64,000 bases of DNA, taken from positions 3,408,501-3,472,500 of the forward strand of contig NZ_PGEN01000001.1 in the NCBI RefSeq assembly GCF_002797435.1, in the 5' to 3' direction. The translations under genes and the position numbers were made by a program. The notes beneath the pieces are model-generated. The model made no database searches, had not been told where the DNA came from, and saw only the letters and a program-made list of their open reading frames with translations. This document shows, piece by piece, positions 35,647 to 45,700 of this stretch; positions within the stretch are counted from its first letter, which is position 1; the number at the start of each line of letters is the position of its first letter. The DNA is from Sphingomonas koreensis (lineage in GTDB: Bacteria > Pseudomonadota > Alphaproteobacteria > Sphingomonadales > Sphingomonadaceae).

Positions 35647-37106
35647 CATCCCGCCGCTTCGCGCAGTGCCGCGACCGCGGTCTTCGCCTCATGCTCGTTG
35701 AGGCTGGCGAAGCCGATGCGCAGGCCGCGCGGGGCGTCGTCGCGGGTCATGAACGAGCGCGAGGCGGCGAAGCGCAGCCCCATCGCCGCGGCGCGTGCCT
35801 CCATCGCATCGAGATCGGTGTGGAAGCGCAGCCAAAAGGCGAGGCCGCCGTCGGGCATCTTGTAGTCGACGATGTCGCCGAGCGTGCGGTCGATCTCCGC
35901 GGCGAAATTCTCGCGCCGTTTGGCATAGACCTGCCGCACTTTCCGCGCATGGCGGCGGAGTTCCCCATTCTCGATGAGCTCCGCCGCTGCGTCCTCGGTC
36001 AGCGCATTGCCCATGCCGTCGGTGAGCGAGACCATGTGGGCGATCGCGTCGATCACCGGCGGCGGCGCGGCGACATAGCCGATGCGCAGCGCGGGCAGCA
36101 GCAGCTTCGACATCGATCCGACATAGATGACATGGCCCGGGCCGTAGCCGGCCATGGGCAGCAACGGCTGCGATTCGAAATGGAATTCGTGATCGTAATC
36201 GTCCTCGATGATCGCGAAGCCGAACTGGTGGGAGAGTTCGAGCAGGCGCAGGCGGCGCTCGGGGCGGAGCGAGACGGTGGTGGGGAATTGATGGTGCGGC
36301 GTCACGAACACCGCGCGGACCGCGTTGCGGCGGCAGGCATGCTCGACCGCGTCGATGTCGATCCCGTCCTCGTCCAGCCCGACCGCGACGATATTGGCGC
36401 CAAGCGCGCGGAAGGCGGCGACGGCGGGTTCGTAGGTCAGGGCTTCGACGATCACCGTATCGCCGGGACGGACCAGCACCTGCGCGGCGAGGAAGATGCC
36501 GTTCTGGCTGCCGCGGGTGATGCAGATATTCTCCGCGGTGACGGGCAGGCCGCGCTGGCTCTTGAGCATCGTCGCGATGCTCTCGCGCAGTGCCGGGGTG
36601 CCGCGCGGATTGCCGTATTGGAAACGATTCTCCCGCGACGCCCGGTGCGCCGCCGAGCGATAGGCGCGGGCGAGCAGATCGGCCGGGAACAGGCGGCCGT
36701 CGGGCGCGCCCTCGTCGAGCTTGAGGCCCGGGCCCGAGGGCAAGGCGAGCGGGCGTTGAGGCGGGGCGGCGAAGCGATAGTCGACCGGCACGTTGCTCAT
36801 CGTCGCCTCGGCCTCGGCCCGCTGCTTCTTGGCGGGTTCGGGCAACGACGCGGAGACCATCGTTCCGCGCGTGCCCGCCGAATCGAGCCAGCCCTGCGCG
36901 ATCAGATCCTCATAGGCGAGGACGACCGTCTTGCGATTGACGCCCAGCACCTGCGCCAGTTCGCGGCTGGAGGGGAGGTAGGTGCCCGAGGTGAGGCGCC
37001 CGCGCTCGATGTCGCGAATCAGCGCCTGGATGATCTGCATGTAGATCGGAACGTCGCGCGCGGGATCGATTCGCTCTCCCAGGCTGACCTGCCACGGACG
37101 CAGCAT
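35646..37106 (-). CDS. MocR/PdxR-type regulator (GntR winged helix fused to aminotransferase domain)
   Basis: A 486-residue fusion. The N-terminal GntR winged helix (about 15-85; LTSGTYLPSSRELAQVLGVNRKTV trimmed to SSRELAQVLGVNRKTV) is followed by a fold-type I aminotransferase-like domain with GNPRGTPALR, IIEDDYDHEF and the PLP lysine in GSMSKLLLPALRIG. Family knowledge: such regulators sense PLP-bound amines or amino acids and bind direct repeats. I start at ATG 37104-37106 with AAGGA upstream; ATG 37124 is possible. It is divergent from the PaiB-like operon. Confidence 0.92.
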   Translation of the reverse strand: MLRPWQVSLGERIDPARDVPIYMQIIQALIRDIERGRLTSGTYLPSSRELAQVLGVNRKTVVLAYEDLIAQGWLDSAGTRGTMVSASLPEPAKKQRAEAEATMSNVPVDYRFAAPPQRPLALPSGPGLKLDEGAPDGRLFPADLLARAYRSAAHRASRENRFQYGNPRGTPALRESIATMLKSQRGLPVTAENICITRGSQNGIFLAAQVLVRPGDTVIVEALTYEPAVAAFRALGANIVAVGLDEDGIDIDAVEHACRRNAVRAVFVTPHHQFPTTVSLRPERRLRLLELSHQFGFAIIEDDYDHEFHFESQPLLPMAGYGPGHVIYVGSMSKLLLPALRIGYVAAPPPVIDAIAHMVSLTDGMGNALTEDAAAELIENGELRRHARKVRQVYAKRRENFAAEIDRTLGDIVDYKMPDGGLAFWLRFHTDLDAMEARAAAMGLRFAASRSFMTRDDAPRGLRIGFASLNEHEAKTAVAALREAAG

Positions 37107-37150
37107 TGGACCGGTTCCTTCCATCAATGAAAACGATGATGGGGACCAAG
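37104..37150. promoter_or_regulatory. MocR-type half motif, site d, in the regulator/PaiB spacer
   Basis: The minus strand has TTGGTCCC (37142-37149), the same half-site as sites a-c, and 30 bases on, GGTCCAAT at the regulator start. The TGGATGT half is not conserved (TTGATGGA at about the right place). It may allow autoregulation and control of the divergent operon. Confidence 0.4.
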
Positions 37151-37272
37151 AGTAACGCGGCAACTGCCCGCTGGCAACGCCCGGCTGGACCCCGATGCTT
37201 TTCGGTCTTGGCGCTTGTCGGGTTCCGAACGCTGGGGAAGAAGGGGGCCATCAATCACAGGCATCGGGGCAG

Positions 37273-37917
37273 ATGGACGGGGCTGAAGCGAGCGCAGGCG
37301 TGACGAAAGCGCAGGAAAACCGGCCGCTGTTCGAGCGGTTCGGCGACGCCGATGTGCGCGCGCTGATCGAGGGGTTTCCGCTCGCCTGGGTGTGCGGCGG
37401 CGGCGCGGGTGCGGTGGAAGCGAGCCTGTTGCCGCTGATCGGCGTCTATGACGGCGAGGGCCGGCTGATCGAGCTGATCGGGCATCTGATGCGGTCCAAC
37501 CCCCTCCATGCCGCGCTGACCGCCGATCCGCGCGCGACGATCCTGTTCAGCGGCCCCGATGCCTATGTCAGCCCCGAACATGCCGGCCGCCGGGACTGGG
37601 CGCCGACCTGGAACTATGCGCAGGTGAAGGTCGGCGCGGAGATCGCGTTCGACGAGGCGCTGACCGAAACTTCGCTGAAGGTGCTGATCGACGCGATGGA
37701 GGCCGGCCGCGCCGAGCCATGGAGCGTCGAGGAGCTGGGGCCGCGCTATCAGGGCATGCTGACGCGGATCATCGGCTTCCGGGCGCGCGTCACTGCGCTT
37801 TCGGGCAAGTTCAAGCTGGGGCAGGACGAGGACGATGCGACGCTGCATGCGATCCTGGGGGCGCTGCCGGACGCGCAGAGCGTGGCGTGGATGAAACGGT
37901 TCAACGGGGGGCGTTGA
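37273..37917 (+). CDS. PaiB-like FMN-binding protein (negative regulator family)
   Basis: A 214-residue split-barrel protein (family FMN-binding negative transcriptional regulator). Marks: FPLAWVCGGG, LIELIGHLMRSNP, ILFSGPDAYVSP and APTWNYAQVKVGAE, a usual site in this family, and the closing LSGKFKLGQDE. It often lies next to PdxR-type genes, as here. Enzyme or regulatory role is unproven. It starts with ATG 37273 and ends two bases before the first amidohydrolase. Confidence 0.87.
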   Translation: MDGAEASAGVTKAQENRPLFERFGDADVRALIEGFPLAWVCGGGAGAVEASLLPLIGVYDGEGRLIELIGHLMRSNPLHAALTADPRATILFSGPDAYVSPEHAGRRDWAPTWNYAQVKVGAEIAFDEALTETSLKVLIDAMEAGRAEPWSVEELGPRYQGMLTRIIGFRARVTALSGKFKLGQDEDDATLHAILGALPDAQSVAWMKRFNGGR

Positions 37918-37919
37918 AG

Positions 37920-39281
37920 ATGCGGACGGGGGCACGGTTCGGCTCGGTGATTGCGGCGGCGGCCTTGCTGGCCGCGCCAGGGGCGGCGCAGGTCCGCTCC
38001 GCGGAGTGGAAGGACGATCCGTTCCCGAGCCGCTACACGCCCGCGCCATCTGGCGACATGCTGCTGCGCGGGGCGACGATCCTCGACGGCGCGGGCGGGC
38101 GCATCGACGGCGGCGACGTGCTGGTGCGCGGCGGCAAGATCGTCGCAGTCGGCAAGGCGCTGACCAATCCCGGCGTGCGCGAGGTGGATGCGAAGGGGCG
38201 CTGGATCACGCCGGGGGTGATCGATGTGCACACGCACAACGGCACCTTCGTCGTTCCGCTGACCGACATCGACCGCGAGGCGAGCGACGTGTCCGAGGTC
38301 AGCAGCCCCAATGGCGCCGACACCTGGATCGAGACCGCCGTCAACCCGCAGGACATGGGCTTCGACCGCGGCCTGATGAACGGCGTGACGACGATGCAGA
38401 TCCTGCCCGGATCGACCCCGATCTTCGCCGGGCGTTCGGTGGTGGTGAAGCCGGTGCGCGGCGCGACGGTGTGGGACATGAAGGCCGCGGGCAGCGCGCA
38501 GGGCTTCAAGATGGCGTGCGGCGAGAACCCCAAGAGCTGGGGCGCCGACGACGACAATGACGGGCCGACCAGCCGGCAGGGCGTGATCGCCTATATGCGC
38601 CAGGCGTTCCTCGACGCGCAGGCCTATGGCCGCGAGCGCGCGGCGGGCAAGGTCGGACGCGACCTCAAGAAGGAAGCGCTGCTGGGCATCATGGCGGGCG
38701 ACATCCGCGTCAATCTGCATTGCTATCGCGCCAACGACATCGCGTCGGTGCTGGCGGTGGCCAAGGAATTCGGCTTCCGTATCGGCGCGATCCACCACGC
38801 GACCGAGGCATACAAGATCCCCGGCCTGCTTCGTGAGAGCGGGACGTGCGCGGCGGTCTGGGCCGACTGGTGGGGCTTCAAGATGGAAGCGCAGGATGCG
38901 GTGCGCGCCGAGGCGCCGATGCTCGAGCGCGCAGGCGTGTGCGTGATGATGCATTCGGATTCGGCCGCCGACGGCCAGCGGCTCAACATCGCCGCGGCCA
39001 AGGCGGCGGCGGCGGGGCGCCGCATCGGCATCGAGACGCCACCCGAGACGATGATCAAATGGACCACGAGCAACCCGGCGAAGCTGCTGGGGCTGGAGGG
39101 CAAGGTGGGCACGCTGAAGCCCGGCTTGTCGGCCGATCTGGTGCTGTGGTCGGGCGATCCGTTCAGCATCTACACAAGGGCCGATCTGGTGCTGATCGAC
39201 GGCGCGGTGGCGTGGGACCGGTCGAAGCCGCCGGGCGCGCCGGTGTCGGACTTCGAGCTCGGCCGGGGAGGCGTGCGATGA
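37920..39281 (+). CDS. Metal-dependent amidohydrolase (imidazolonepropionase-like), exported
   Basis: A 453-residue amidohydrolase with signal peptide MRTGARFGSVIAAAALLAAP. The metal site His104 and His106 are in GVIDVHTHN; later ligands are NLHCYRAND, GAIHHATEA and MMHSDSAAD. The pattern of a periplasmic hydrolase acting on cyclic amide or peptide-like bonds fits, but the substrate is unknown. It is coupled by overlap (ATGA) to a paralogue at 39278 whose metal site is lost, so the two may form a heteromer. Confidence 0.9.
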   Translation: MRTGARFGSVIAAAALLAAPGAAQVRSAEWKDDPFPSRYTPAPSGDMLLRGATILDGAGGRIDGGDVLVRGGKIVAVGKALTNPGVREVDAKGRWITPGVIDVHTHNGTFVVPLTDIDREASDVSEVSSPNGADTWIETAVNPQDMGFDRGLMNGVTTMQILPGSTPIFAGRSVVVKPVRGATVWDMKAAGSAQGFKMACGENPKSWGADDDNDGPTSRQGVIAYMRQAFLDAQAYGRERAAGKVGRDLKKEALLGIMAGDIRVNLHCYRANDIASVLAVAKEFGFRIGAIHHATEAYKIPGLLRESGTCAAVWADWWGFKMEAQDAVRAEAPMLERAGVCVMMHSDSAADGQRLNIAAAKAAAAGRRIGIETPPETMIKWTTSNPAKLLGLEGKVGTLKPGLSADLVLWSGDPFSIYTRADLVLIDGAVAWDRSKPPGAPVSDFELGRGGVR

Positions 39282-40537
39282 TGCGGACGATCGCAATGCT
39301 GCTGGCATTCGCCGCGACGCCCGCCGCCGCGCAGACCATCGCCGTCACTCATGCCGAGGCCTGGACGATGGAGACGGGCGAGCCGGTGAAGGATGCCACG
39401 ATCCTGATCGAGAATGGCAGGATCGTCTCGGTCACGCCGGGCGGCGGCGTGCCGCAGGGCGCGAGCGTGATCGACGCGCGCGGAAAGCCGGTGACGCCGG
39501 GGCTGATGAACGGCGCAACGCAGGTGGGGCTGATCGAGACCGCGTCGGGCGACACGCGCGATCAGGGATCGGCCGACGACCGCAATCCCGGCTTCGATCC
39601 CTCGCGCGCGCTCAACGGCAATTCGACGTTGGTCAGCCTGATCCGCGCCGACGGCATCACCCGCGCCCTGGTCTATCCTTCGCCCTCGCGCATCCCGGTG
39701 TTCGCGGGCGAGCCGGCGATCGCGCGGTTCCGTGAGGGTGTCGACATCCTGGGCGAGCGCGAGGTAGCGGTCTATGCCGTGATCGGCGGCGGGGCATGGG
39801 ACCGGGTCGGATCGCGCGCGCAGCAATGGGCGGTGCTGCGCAAGGCGCTGGGCGACGCGAAGCGCGCGATGACGGCGCCCGAGACAGGCAAGGACAAGAA
39901 GCGCGATCGCCACGATCCACCACCGCGGCGCGGCCGCCGCGCGGGCGAGGAAGCGATCCGTGGCGTGATCTCGGGCGAGGCGCCGCTGGCGATCCACACC
40001 AACCGCGAGTCGGACATTCGCGAGGCGATCACGCTCGCCGCGGAGTTTGGCATCCGCGTCATCATCGTCGAGGGCGCGCAGGCCTGGCGCGTGGCCGATC
40101 AGCTTGCGGAGGCGAAGATCCCGGTGGTGCTCGATCCGTCGACCAACCTGCCCGGCGGCTTCGACGAGCTGGGCGCGCGGCAGGACAATGCCGCGATCCT
40201 GACGCGGGCGGGGGTGAGGGTCGCTTTCGGCCTTGCGGGCGGCAAGATCCACACCAACTACAATGCCGGCATGGCGTTGCGCGAAGGCGCAGGGATCGCG
40301 GTGGCGAACGGCCTGCCCTATGCCGATGCGTTGCGCGCGGTGACGGTCAACCCGCTGAGCATCTGGAGCAAGGGCGGCGGCACGCTGAGCGCCGGTGCCG
40401 ACGCCGATCTGGTGGTGTGGGACGGTGATCCGCTGGAGCCGTCGACCAATGCGGCGGCTGTCATCGTCGAGGGACGTCGGGTATCGGCGCGCTCGCGGCA
40501 GGATCTGCTTGCCGAACGCTACAAGGATGCTCGCTGA
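39278..40537 (+). CDS. Amidohydrolase paralogue lacking the HxH metal motif
   Basis: A 419-residue secreted protein (signal MMRTIAMLLAFAATPAAA) with the amidohydrolase fold: ATILIENGRIVSV, then TPGLMNGATQVG where functional enzymes have PGLIDxHxH. The two ligand histidines are Ala80 and Gln82. The late stretch LAIHTNRESDI retains one histidine and the closing LSAGADADLVVWDGDPL is typical. It is probably catalytically inactive, or uses other ligands, and may stabilise or regulate the intact paralogue translated just upstream. Its stop overlaps the proC ATG. Confidence 0.88.
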   Translation: MMRTIAMLLAFAATPAAAQTIAVTHAEAWTMETGEPVKDATILIENGRIVSVTPGGGVPQGASVIDARGKPVTPGLMNGATQVGLIETASGDTRDQGSADDRNPGFDPSRALNGNSTLVSLIRADGITRALVYPSPSRIPVFAGEPAIARFREGVDILGEREVAVYAVIGGGAWDRVGSRAQQWAVLRKALGDAKRAMTAPETGKDKKRDRHDPPPRRGRRAGEEAIRGVISGEAPLAIHTNRESDIREAITLAAEFGIRVIIVEGAQAWRVADQLAEAKIPVVLDPSTNLPGGFDELGARQDNAAILTRAGVRVAFGLAGGKIHTNYNAGMALREGAGIAVANGLPYADALRAVTVNPLSIWSKGGGTLSAGADADLVVWDGDPLEPSTNAAAVIVEGRRVSARSRQDLLAERYKDAR

Positions 40538-41313
40538 TGAACGTGTTGCTGGTCGGGTGCGGACGGATGGGCGGCGCGATGGCGCGTGGCTGGAATGGCG
40601 CGCATCGCGTGCTGGTGTTCGATCCGATGGCGGCCGAATTGCCCGAGGGCACGGAGCGGGTGGACTCGCTCGACGATGTCGAGGCGGGCGGCGAGATGGC
40701 CGTGGTGCTGGCGGTGAAGCCGCAGGTGTTTCCGTCGATCGGGGAGTCGCTGCGACCATTGGCGCGCCACGACGCGCTGTTCGTGTCGATCATGGCCGGG
40801 ATCACCTTGCAGGGGCTGAGCGATGCGCTGGGCAGCGGACGGACGGTGCGGACCATGCCCAACACCCCCGCCGCGATCGGACAGGGGATCACCGCCGCGG
40901 TCGCCGGGCGCGACGTGCGGATGGGCGATTTCGCCACGGTCAACGAACTGCTCGGTCCCACGGGACAGGTGGTGTGGATCGACGAGGAAGCGCAGATCGA
41001 CGCGGTGACGGCGGTGTCGGGCAGCGGCCCGGCCTATTTCTTCCGCTTCACCGAGGCGCTGGCCAGGGCGGGCGCGGAGGAGGGACTGCCGCCCGAGCTG
41101 GCGATGCAGCTGGCGCGCGCGACCTTTACCGGCGCGGCGGCGCTGGCAGGCGCTGACCCGGCCGAGCTGGCCGAGTTGCGGCGGCAGGTGACCAGCCCCG
41201 GCGGGACGACCGCGGCGGGGCTTGGGCAATTGGATCACGACGATGCGATCGACCGGCTCGTCCGGAAGGTCGTCGAAGCGGCGGCGGCACGTTCGCGCGA
41301 GCTGGCCGGATAG
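40537..41313 (+). CDS. proC: Pyrroline-5-carboxylate reductase
   Basis: A 258-residue NAD(P)H-dependent enzyme reducing pyrroline-5-carboxylate to proline in the cytoplasm. Rossmann motif GCGRMGG is at residues 7-13; family marks include MPNTPAAIGQG, AVSGSGPAYFF and RRQVTSPGGTTAAGL. It overlaps the upstream amidohydrolase gene (TGATG). Its place in an amidohydrolase operon suggests it serves catabolite processing here as well as, or instead of, proline synthesis. Confidence 0.93.
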   Translation: MNVLLVGCGRMGGAMARGWNGAHRVLVFDPMAAELPEGTERVDSLDDVEAGGEMAVVLAVKPQVFPSIGESLRPLARHDALFVSIMAGITLQGLSDALGSGRTVRTMPNTPAAIGQGITAAVAGRDVRMGDFATVNELLGPTGQVVWIDEEAQIDAVTAVSGSGPAYFFRFTEALARAGAEEGLPPELAMQLARATFTGAAALAGADPAELAELRRQVTSPGGTTAAGLGQLDHDDAIDRLVRKVVEAAAARSRELAG

Positions 41314-41317
41314 ACAC

Positions 41318-41339
41318 AGCGGGCGCGAGGCCGCCCGCT
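41318..41339 (+). terminator. Hairpin between proC and the MFS gene
   Basis: AGCGGGCG pairs with CGCCCGCT around a six-base loop. There is no T run, so partial attenuation is more likely than full termination. Confidence 0.45.
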
Positions 41340-41349
41340 CAGGAGAGGA

Positions 41350-42690
41350 ATGATGGCCCGGATTCCCGGAATGATCGGCGTGCCCGCAGACGGGGACGCC
41401 CCCCTCGACACGCGCCCGGCGCATGCCGTGCCGCTCGACCGCAGGACGCGGGCGCGCGCCGCGGTGGCGGGATCGGTCGGCAACCTGATCGAGTGGTACG
41501 ACTTCTACGCCTATGCCTACACGGCGCTCTATTTCGCCTCGGCCTTCTTCCCGGCGGGGGACCGGACCGCACAGTTGCTCAACGTCGCGGCGATCTATGC
41601 CGCGGGCTTCCTGATCCGGCCGCTCGGCGGCTGGTTCTTCGGGCGCTATGCCGACCGTCACGGGCGGCGCGCGGCGATGATCGCGTCGGTGGTGCTGATG
41701 GGCGCGGGATCGCTGCTCGTCGGGGTATTGCCGACCTATGCGACGATCGGTGCGGCCGCCCCGGCGCTGCTGCTGGTCGCGCGGCTGATGCAGGGCTTTT
41801 CCACCGGCGGGCAATATGGCGCGGCAGCGACGTATCTGAGCGAGATCGCCGAACCGGGCAAGCGCGGCTTCTATGCCTCGTTCCAGTTCGTGACGCTGAT
41901 CGGCGGGCAATTGTTCGCACTGCTGGTGGTCTTCGCGCTGCAGTCGACGATGAGCGAGACGGCGATCCGCGAATGGGGCTGGCGCCTGCCCTTCCTCCTC
42001 GGCGCGGTGCTCGCGGGGGTGTTCATCCTGTTCCGCGACGTGATGCACGAGACCGCCGAGCCCGCGAGCAAGGGCGAGGATGCGGGGTCGCTGAAGGCAC
42101 TGTTCCAGCATCCGCGCGCGATGTTCGTGGTGATGGCGCTGAGCGCGGCGGGGGCGGTGACGCTCTACACCTTCACCACCTACATGCAGAAATACCTCGT
42201 CAACACCGCCGGCATGGACGTGGCGAGCGCGAGCCGGACGATGCTGATCGTCACCTTCGCCTTCCTGCTGCTCCAGCCGGTGCTTGGCACGCTTTCGGAT
42301 CGCATCGGTCGGCGGACCAACCTGCTGATCTTCAGTGGCGGGATGACGCTGTTCGCGGTGCCGCTGCTCGGCGCGATCGGGCAGGCGCAGACGATGTGGA
42401 GCGCCGGGCTGCTGGTGTTCGCGGCACTGGCGATCATGAGCTTCTACACCTCGGTCTCCGGGCTGTTCAAAGCCGAGCTGTTCCCGGCGCGGGTGCGTGC
42501 GCTGGGGGTCGGCCTGGGCCATGCCATCGCCTCCGCGATTTTCGGCGGGACGGCCGAATGGGCCGCGCTGATGCTCAAGCAGATGGGGCATGAAGGGCTG
42601 TTCGCCTGGTATGTCTCGGCCGTTTGCGCGGTCGCCTTCGTCGTCGCGTGGCAGATGCGCGAGCCGCGGGCGCACGGGCATCTGCGCTGA
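41350..42690 (+). CDS. MHS-type MFS permease (alpha-ketoglutarate/osmolyte symporter family)
   Basis: A 446-residue, 12-helix proton symporter from ATG 41350 with AGGAGAGG upstream. The metabolite-H+-symporter signature is clear: GNLIEWYDFYAYAYTALYF, AGFLIRPLGGWFFGRYADR and LMQGFSTGGQYGAAATYL. Members take up alpha-ketoglutarate, proline/betaine, citrate or shikimate. With proC beside it, an amino- or keto-acid product is an attractive but unproven cargo. Confidence 0.88.
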   Translation: MMARIPGMIGVPADGDAPLDTRPAHAVPLDRRTRARAAVAGSVGNLIEWYDFYAYAYTALYFASAFFPAGDRTAQLLNVAAIYAAGFLIRPLGGWFFGRYADRHGRRAAMIASVVLMGAGSLLVGVLPTYATIGAAAPALLLVARLMQGFSTGGQYGAAATYLSEIAEPGKRGFYASFQFVTLIGGQLFALLVVFALQSTMSETAIREWGWRLPFLLGAVLAGVFILFRDVMHETAEPASKGEDAGSLKALFQHPRAMFVVMALSAAGAVTLYTFTTYMQKYLVNTAGMDVASASRTMLIVTFAFLLLQPVLGTLSDRIGRRTNLLIFSGGMTLFAVPLLGAIGQAQTMWSAGLLVFAALAIMSFYTSVSGLFKAELFPARVRALGVGLGHAIASAIFGGTAEWAALMLKQMGHEGLFAWYVSAVCAVAFVVAWQMREPRAHGHLR

Positions 42691-42753
42691 GTTGGCGGAG
42701 CGGGAATGTGCGTCTTGGCCCGTTCCTGACGGGAGTGGGGCAGGGTAGGCATT

Positions 42754-42766
42754 GCGAATCATTCGC
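42754..42766. promoter_or_regulatory. Fur/Mur-type palindrome before TolB-amidohydrolase gene
   Basis: GCGAA-TCA-TTCGC, extended as TGCGAATCATTCGCG, is one base off the symmetric TGCGAATNATTCGCA pattern reported for alphaproteobacterial Fur/Mur proteins. It lies 12 bases before the 42779 ATG. Confidence 0.4.
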
Positions 42767-42778
42767 GGGAGTTGGGGC

Positions 42779-45700
42779 ATGAAGCGGACATTGCTGGGGC
42801 TGGTCTCGATCGTCGCGCTGGCGGCGCCCGCGCTGGCGAAGGACGCGCTGCCGATGACCGAGCGGCGCACGCTGAGCTACGAGGTGTCGAGCGGCACCTT
42901 CATGTCGCTCGCGGTTTCGCCCGACGGCAAGACGATCCTGTTCGACATGCTGGGCGAGCTCTACGCGATGCCCGCGAGCGGCGGCCGCGCGGTGCCGGTC
43001 GCGCAGGGCATCGCGTTCGAGGTGCAGCCCACTTTCTCCCCCGACGGCAAATGGATCGCCTATGTCAGCGACCGGTCCGGCGGCGACAATGTCTGGATCG
43101 CGCGCGCGGACGGCAGCGAGGCGCGGCGGATCACCGACGAGGATGACGGTGCGGTGCGCACCTCGCCGGAATGGAGCGCGGACGGCAAGCATGTCTATGT
43201 CAGCCGTGTCCGCATCCGCTGGGACCGGTACGAGCTGTGGAAGCATCCGGTGGATGGCGGCCCGGGCGAGCTGGTCGCGCCGGCGAAATTGAAGCCCGAT
43301 GCCCCGCGTGCGGCATGGCAGAGCACGCTCGGCGCGGCGGCGTCGAAGGACGGCAAGTGGCTCTATTTCGCGCGGCGCACGGGCGACCTTTCCTTTGACG
43401 AGCCGGTGGCTTGGACGATCATGCGGCGGAACCTTGCGACCGGCGAGGAGGAAACGGTGATCGGCAGCTCGGGCGGGCGCGAGGCGGGGGGCGAGACCTT
43501 CTTCCGCCCGGCGATCTCCCCCGACGGCAAGCTGCTCGCCTATGCGACGCGGCGGATGGCGGAAACGCGGCTGCGGGTGCGCGAGCTGGCGACGGGGGTG
43601 GACCGCGACCTGGGGCCGGCGCCGCTCGACCTGATGAACGGTGCGGCGTGGATGGACCTGATCCCGCGCTACACCTTCACGCCCGACGGCAAGGCGATCC
43701 TGATCGCGGTGAACGGCAGGATCGAGCGGCGGCCGGTCGACGGATCGGCGGCAGCGCGGATTCCGTTCACCGCCAAGCTCGATCTCGAGGTCGGGCCGGG
43801 GACGCGCATCGGCTTTCGCGAGGAGACGGGCGCGGTGCGTGCGAAGCTGCCGCAGGGAACGACGCCATCGCCCGACGGCAAGCGTGTGGCGTTCGCGGCG
43901 TTGGGCAGCGTCTATGTGCAGCCGCTCGCCGGCGGCGCGGCGGCGCGATTGCCGATCGCGGGCGATCCTCCGTCGCTGCCGGCATGGAGTCCGGACGGCA
44001 AGCGCATTGTCTATGTCACCTGGAGCGAGGGCGCGGGCGGGGCGGTGTGGAGCATCGCCGCCGACGGATCCGGCGAACCGGTGAAGGTGAGCGACGTTTC
44101 GGCCTTCTATACGCATCCGGCCTTCACGCCGGACGGCGGGACGATCCTCGCCGTGCGATCCCCGGCGGCGGCGCGGCAGCAATCGAGCTTCGAGTTCGGG
44201 ACGGTCCGGCCGGGCGAGCTGGTGGCGATCCCGGCCATGGGCGGCGCGGCGCGCGTGGTGACGAGCGGGCGGCTGGGGCAGAAGCCGCATTTCGTGAACG
44301 GACAGCCGGGTATCGCTTACCTGATGAGCGATGACGGGTTGACTGCGGTCAATCTTGCTTCGGGCGCGAAGCGGCGCGTCGCGATGGTCAAGGCGCAGGG
44401 CTATTACTTCACCGATGTCCTCGCGACTGCCGACGACATGCGGATCAGCGCCGACGGCAAGTGGATCGCGGCGCAGACCAGCGAGCAGCTCTATGTCGTT
44501 CCTACGCCCGCCGATCCGAAGATCGAGATCGACCTGACCGCGCCCGGCAATCCGGGGCGGCGGGTGACCGGCATGGGCGCCGACTATTTCGACTGGCGCG
44601 CGGACGGGAGCCTGATCTGGTCGGTCGGCAATTTCGTGCAGCTGCTGCCCGACGCGAAAGCGCCGGTACCGAAAGCGCAGGTCGAGCTGGTCGCGGAACT
44701 GCCGCGCGCCAGGCCCGCGGGGAGCATTCTGCTACGCGGCGCACGCGCGCTGACGATGGCGGGCGGCGACAAGGCGATCGCCGATGCCGACATCCTGATC
44801 ACCGGCGATCGCATCGCGGCGATCGGGCCGCGCGGAAGCTTTGCGATACCCGCCGGGACGCCGGTGCGCGAGCTGGGCGGCAAGACCGTCGCGCCCGGGC
44901 TGATCGACGATCACGATCATATCGGCGGGGTCCGCCGCAACGTCATCGGGTATGAGGAATGGGGGCTGCGCGCGCGGTTGGCCTATGGCGTGACGACGTC
45001 GTTCGATCCTTCGACGCTGGGGATCGACCAGGTCGCCTATCAGGACCTGATCGATGCCGGGCTGATCGTCGGGCCAAGGTTGCGCTCGACCGGGCCGGCC
45101 TTGTTCTCGAAGGAGCGGATCACCTCGCTCGACGAGGCGCGGGCGATCCTGCGGCGCTATCGGGAGGCCTGGGGGCTGCGCAACATCAAACAGTATCGCG
45201 GCGAGAGCCGGACGGTGCGGCAATGGATCGCGATGGCCGCGCGCGAGCAGGGCATCCTCCCGACCACCGAGGGCAGCCATAATCCCAAGCTGATCCTCAC
45301 GCAGATGCTCGACGGCTATGCCGGGAACGAACATGCGCTGCCGATCGCGCCGCTGCAGGAGGATGTGCTCAAACTCTATGCGCTGACCCGGACCAGCTAT
45401 GTCTCGACGCTGCTGATCAACACCAGCGGGCCGGCCGGGCGGCACTATTATGTCGCGAAGTACGATCCGGCGCTGGACGCGAAGGTGAAGCGCTTCTGGC
45501 CGCCCTCCGCAGTCGCGCACAAGCTGGCGCGTCGCGGCTGGGGCTCGCTCGATGCGTCGCGCATGCCGGCCCTCGCGGCGGACGTGAAGCGGCTCGCGGA
45601 TGCGGGCGCGCTCGTCGGGATGGGATCGCATGGCGACGAGCCGGGGATCGGCATCCACTATGAGATGGAGGCCCACACGCTGGGCGGGATGACGCCGCTG

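Noticed and set aside
40519..42870. A 783-codon open frame on the minus strand
   Set aside because: It is antisense to proC and the MHS permease, both with strong family motifs; its translation is Arg/His/Gln-rich shadow sequence.
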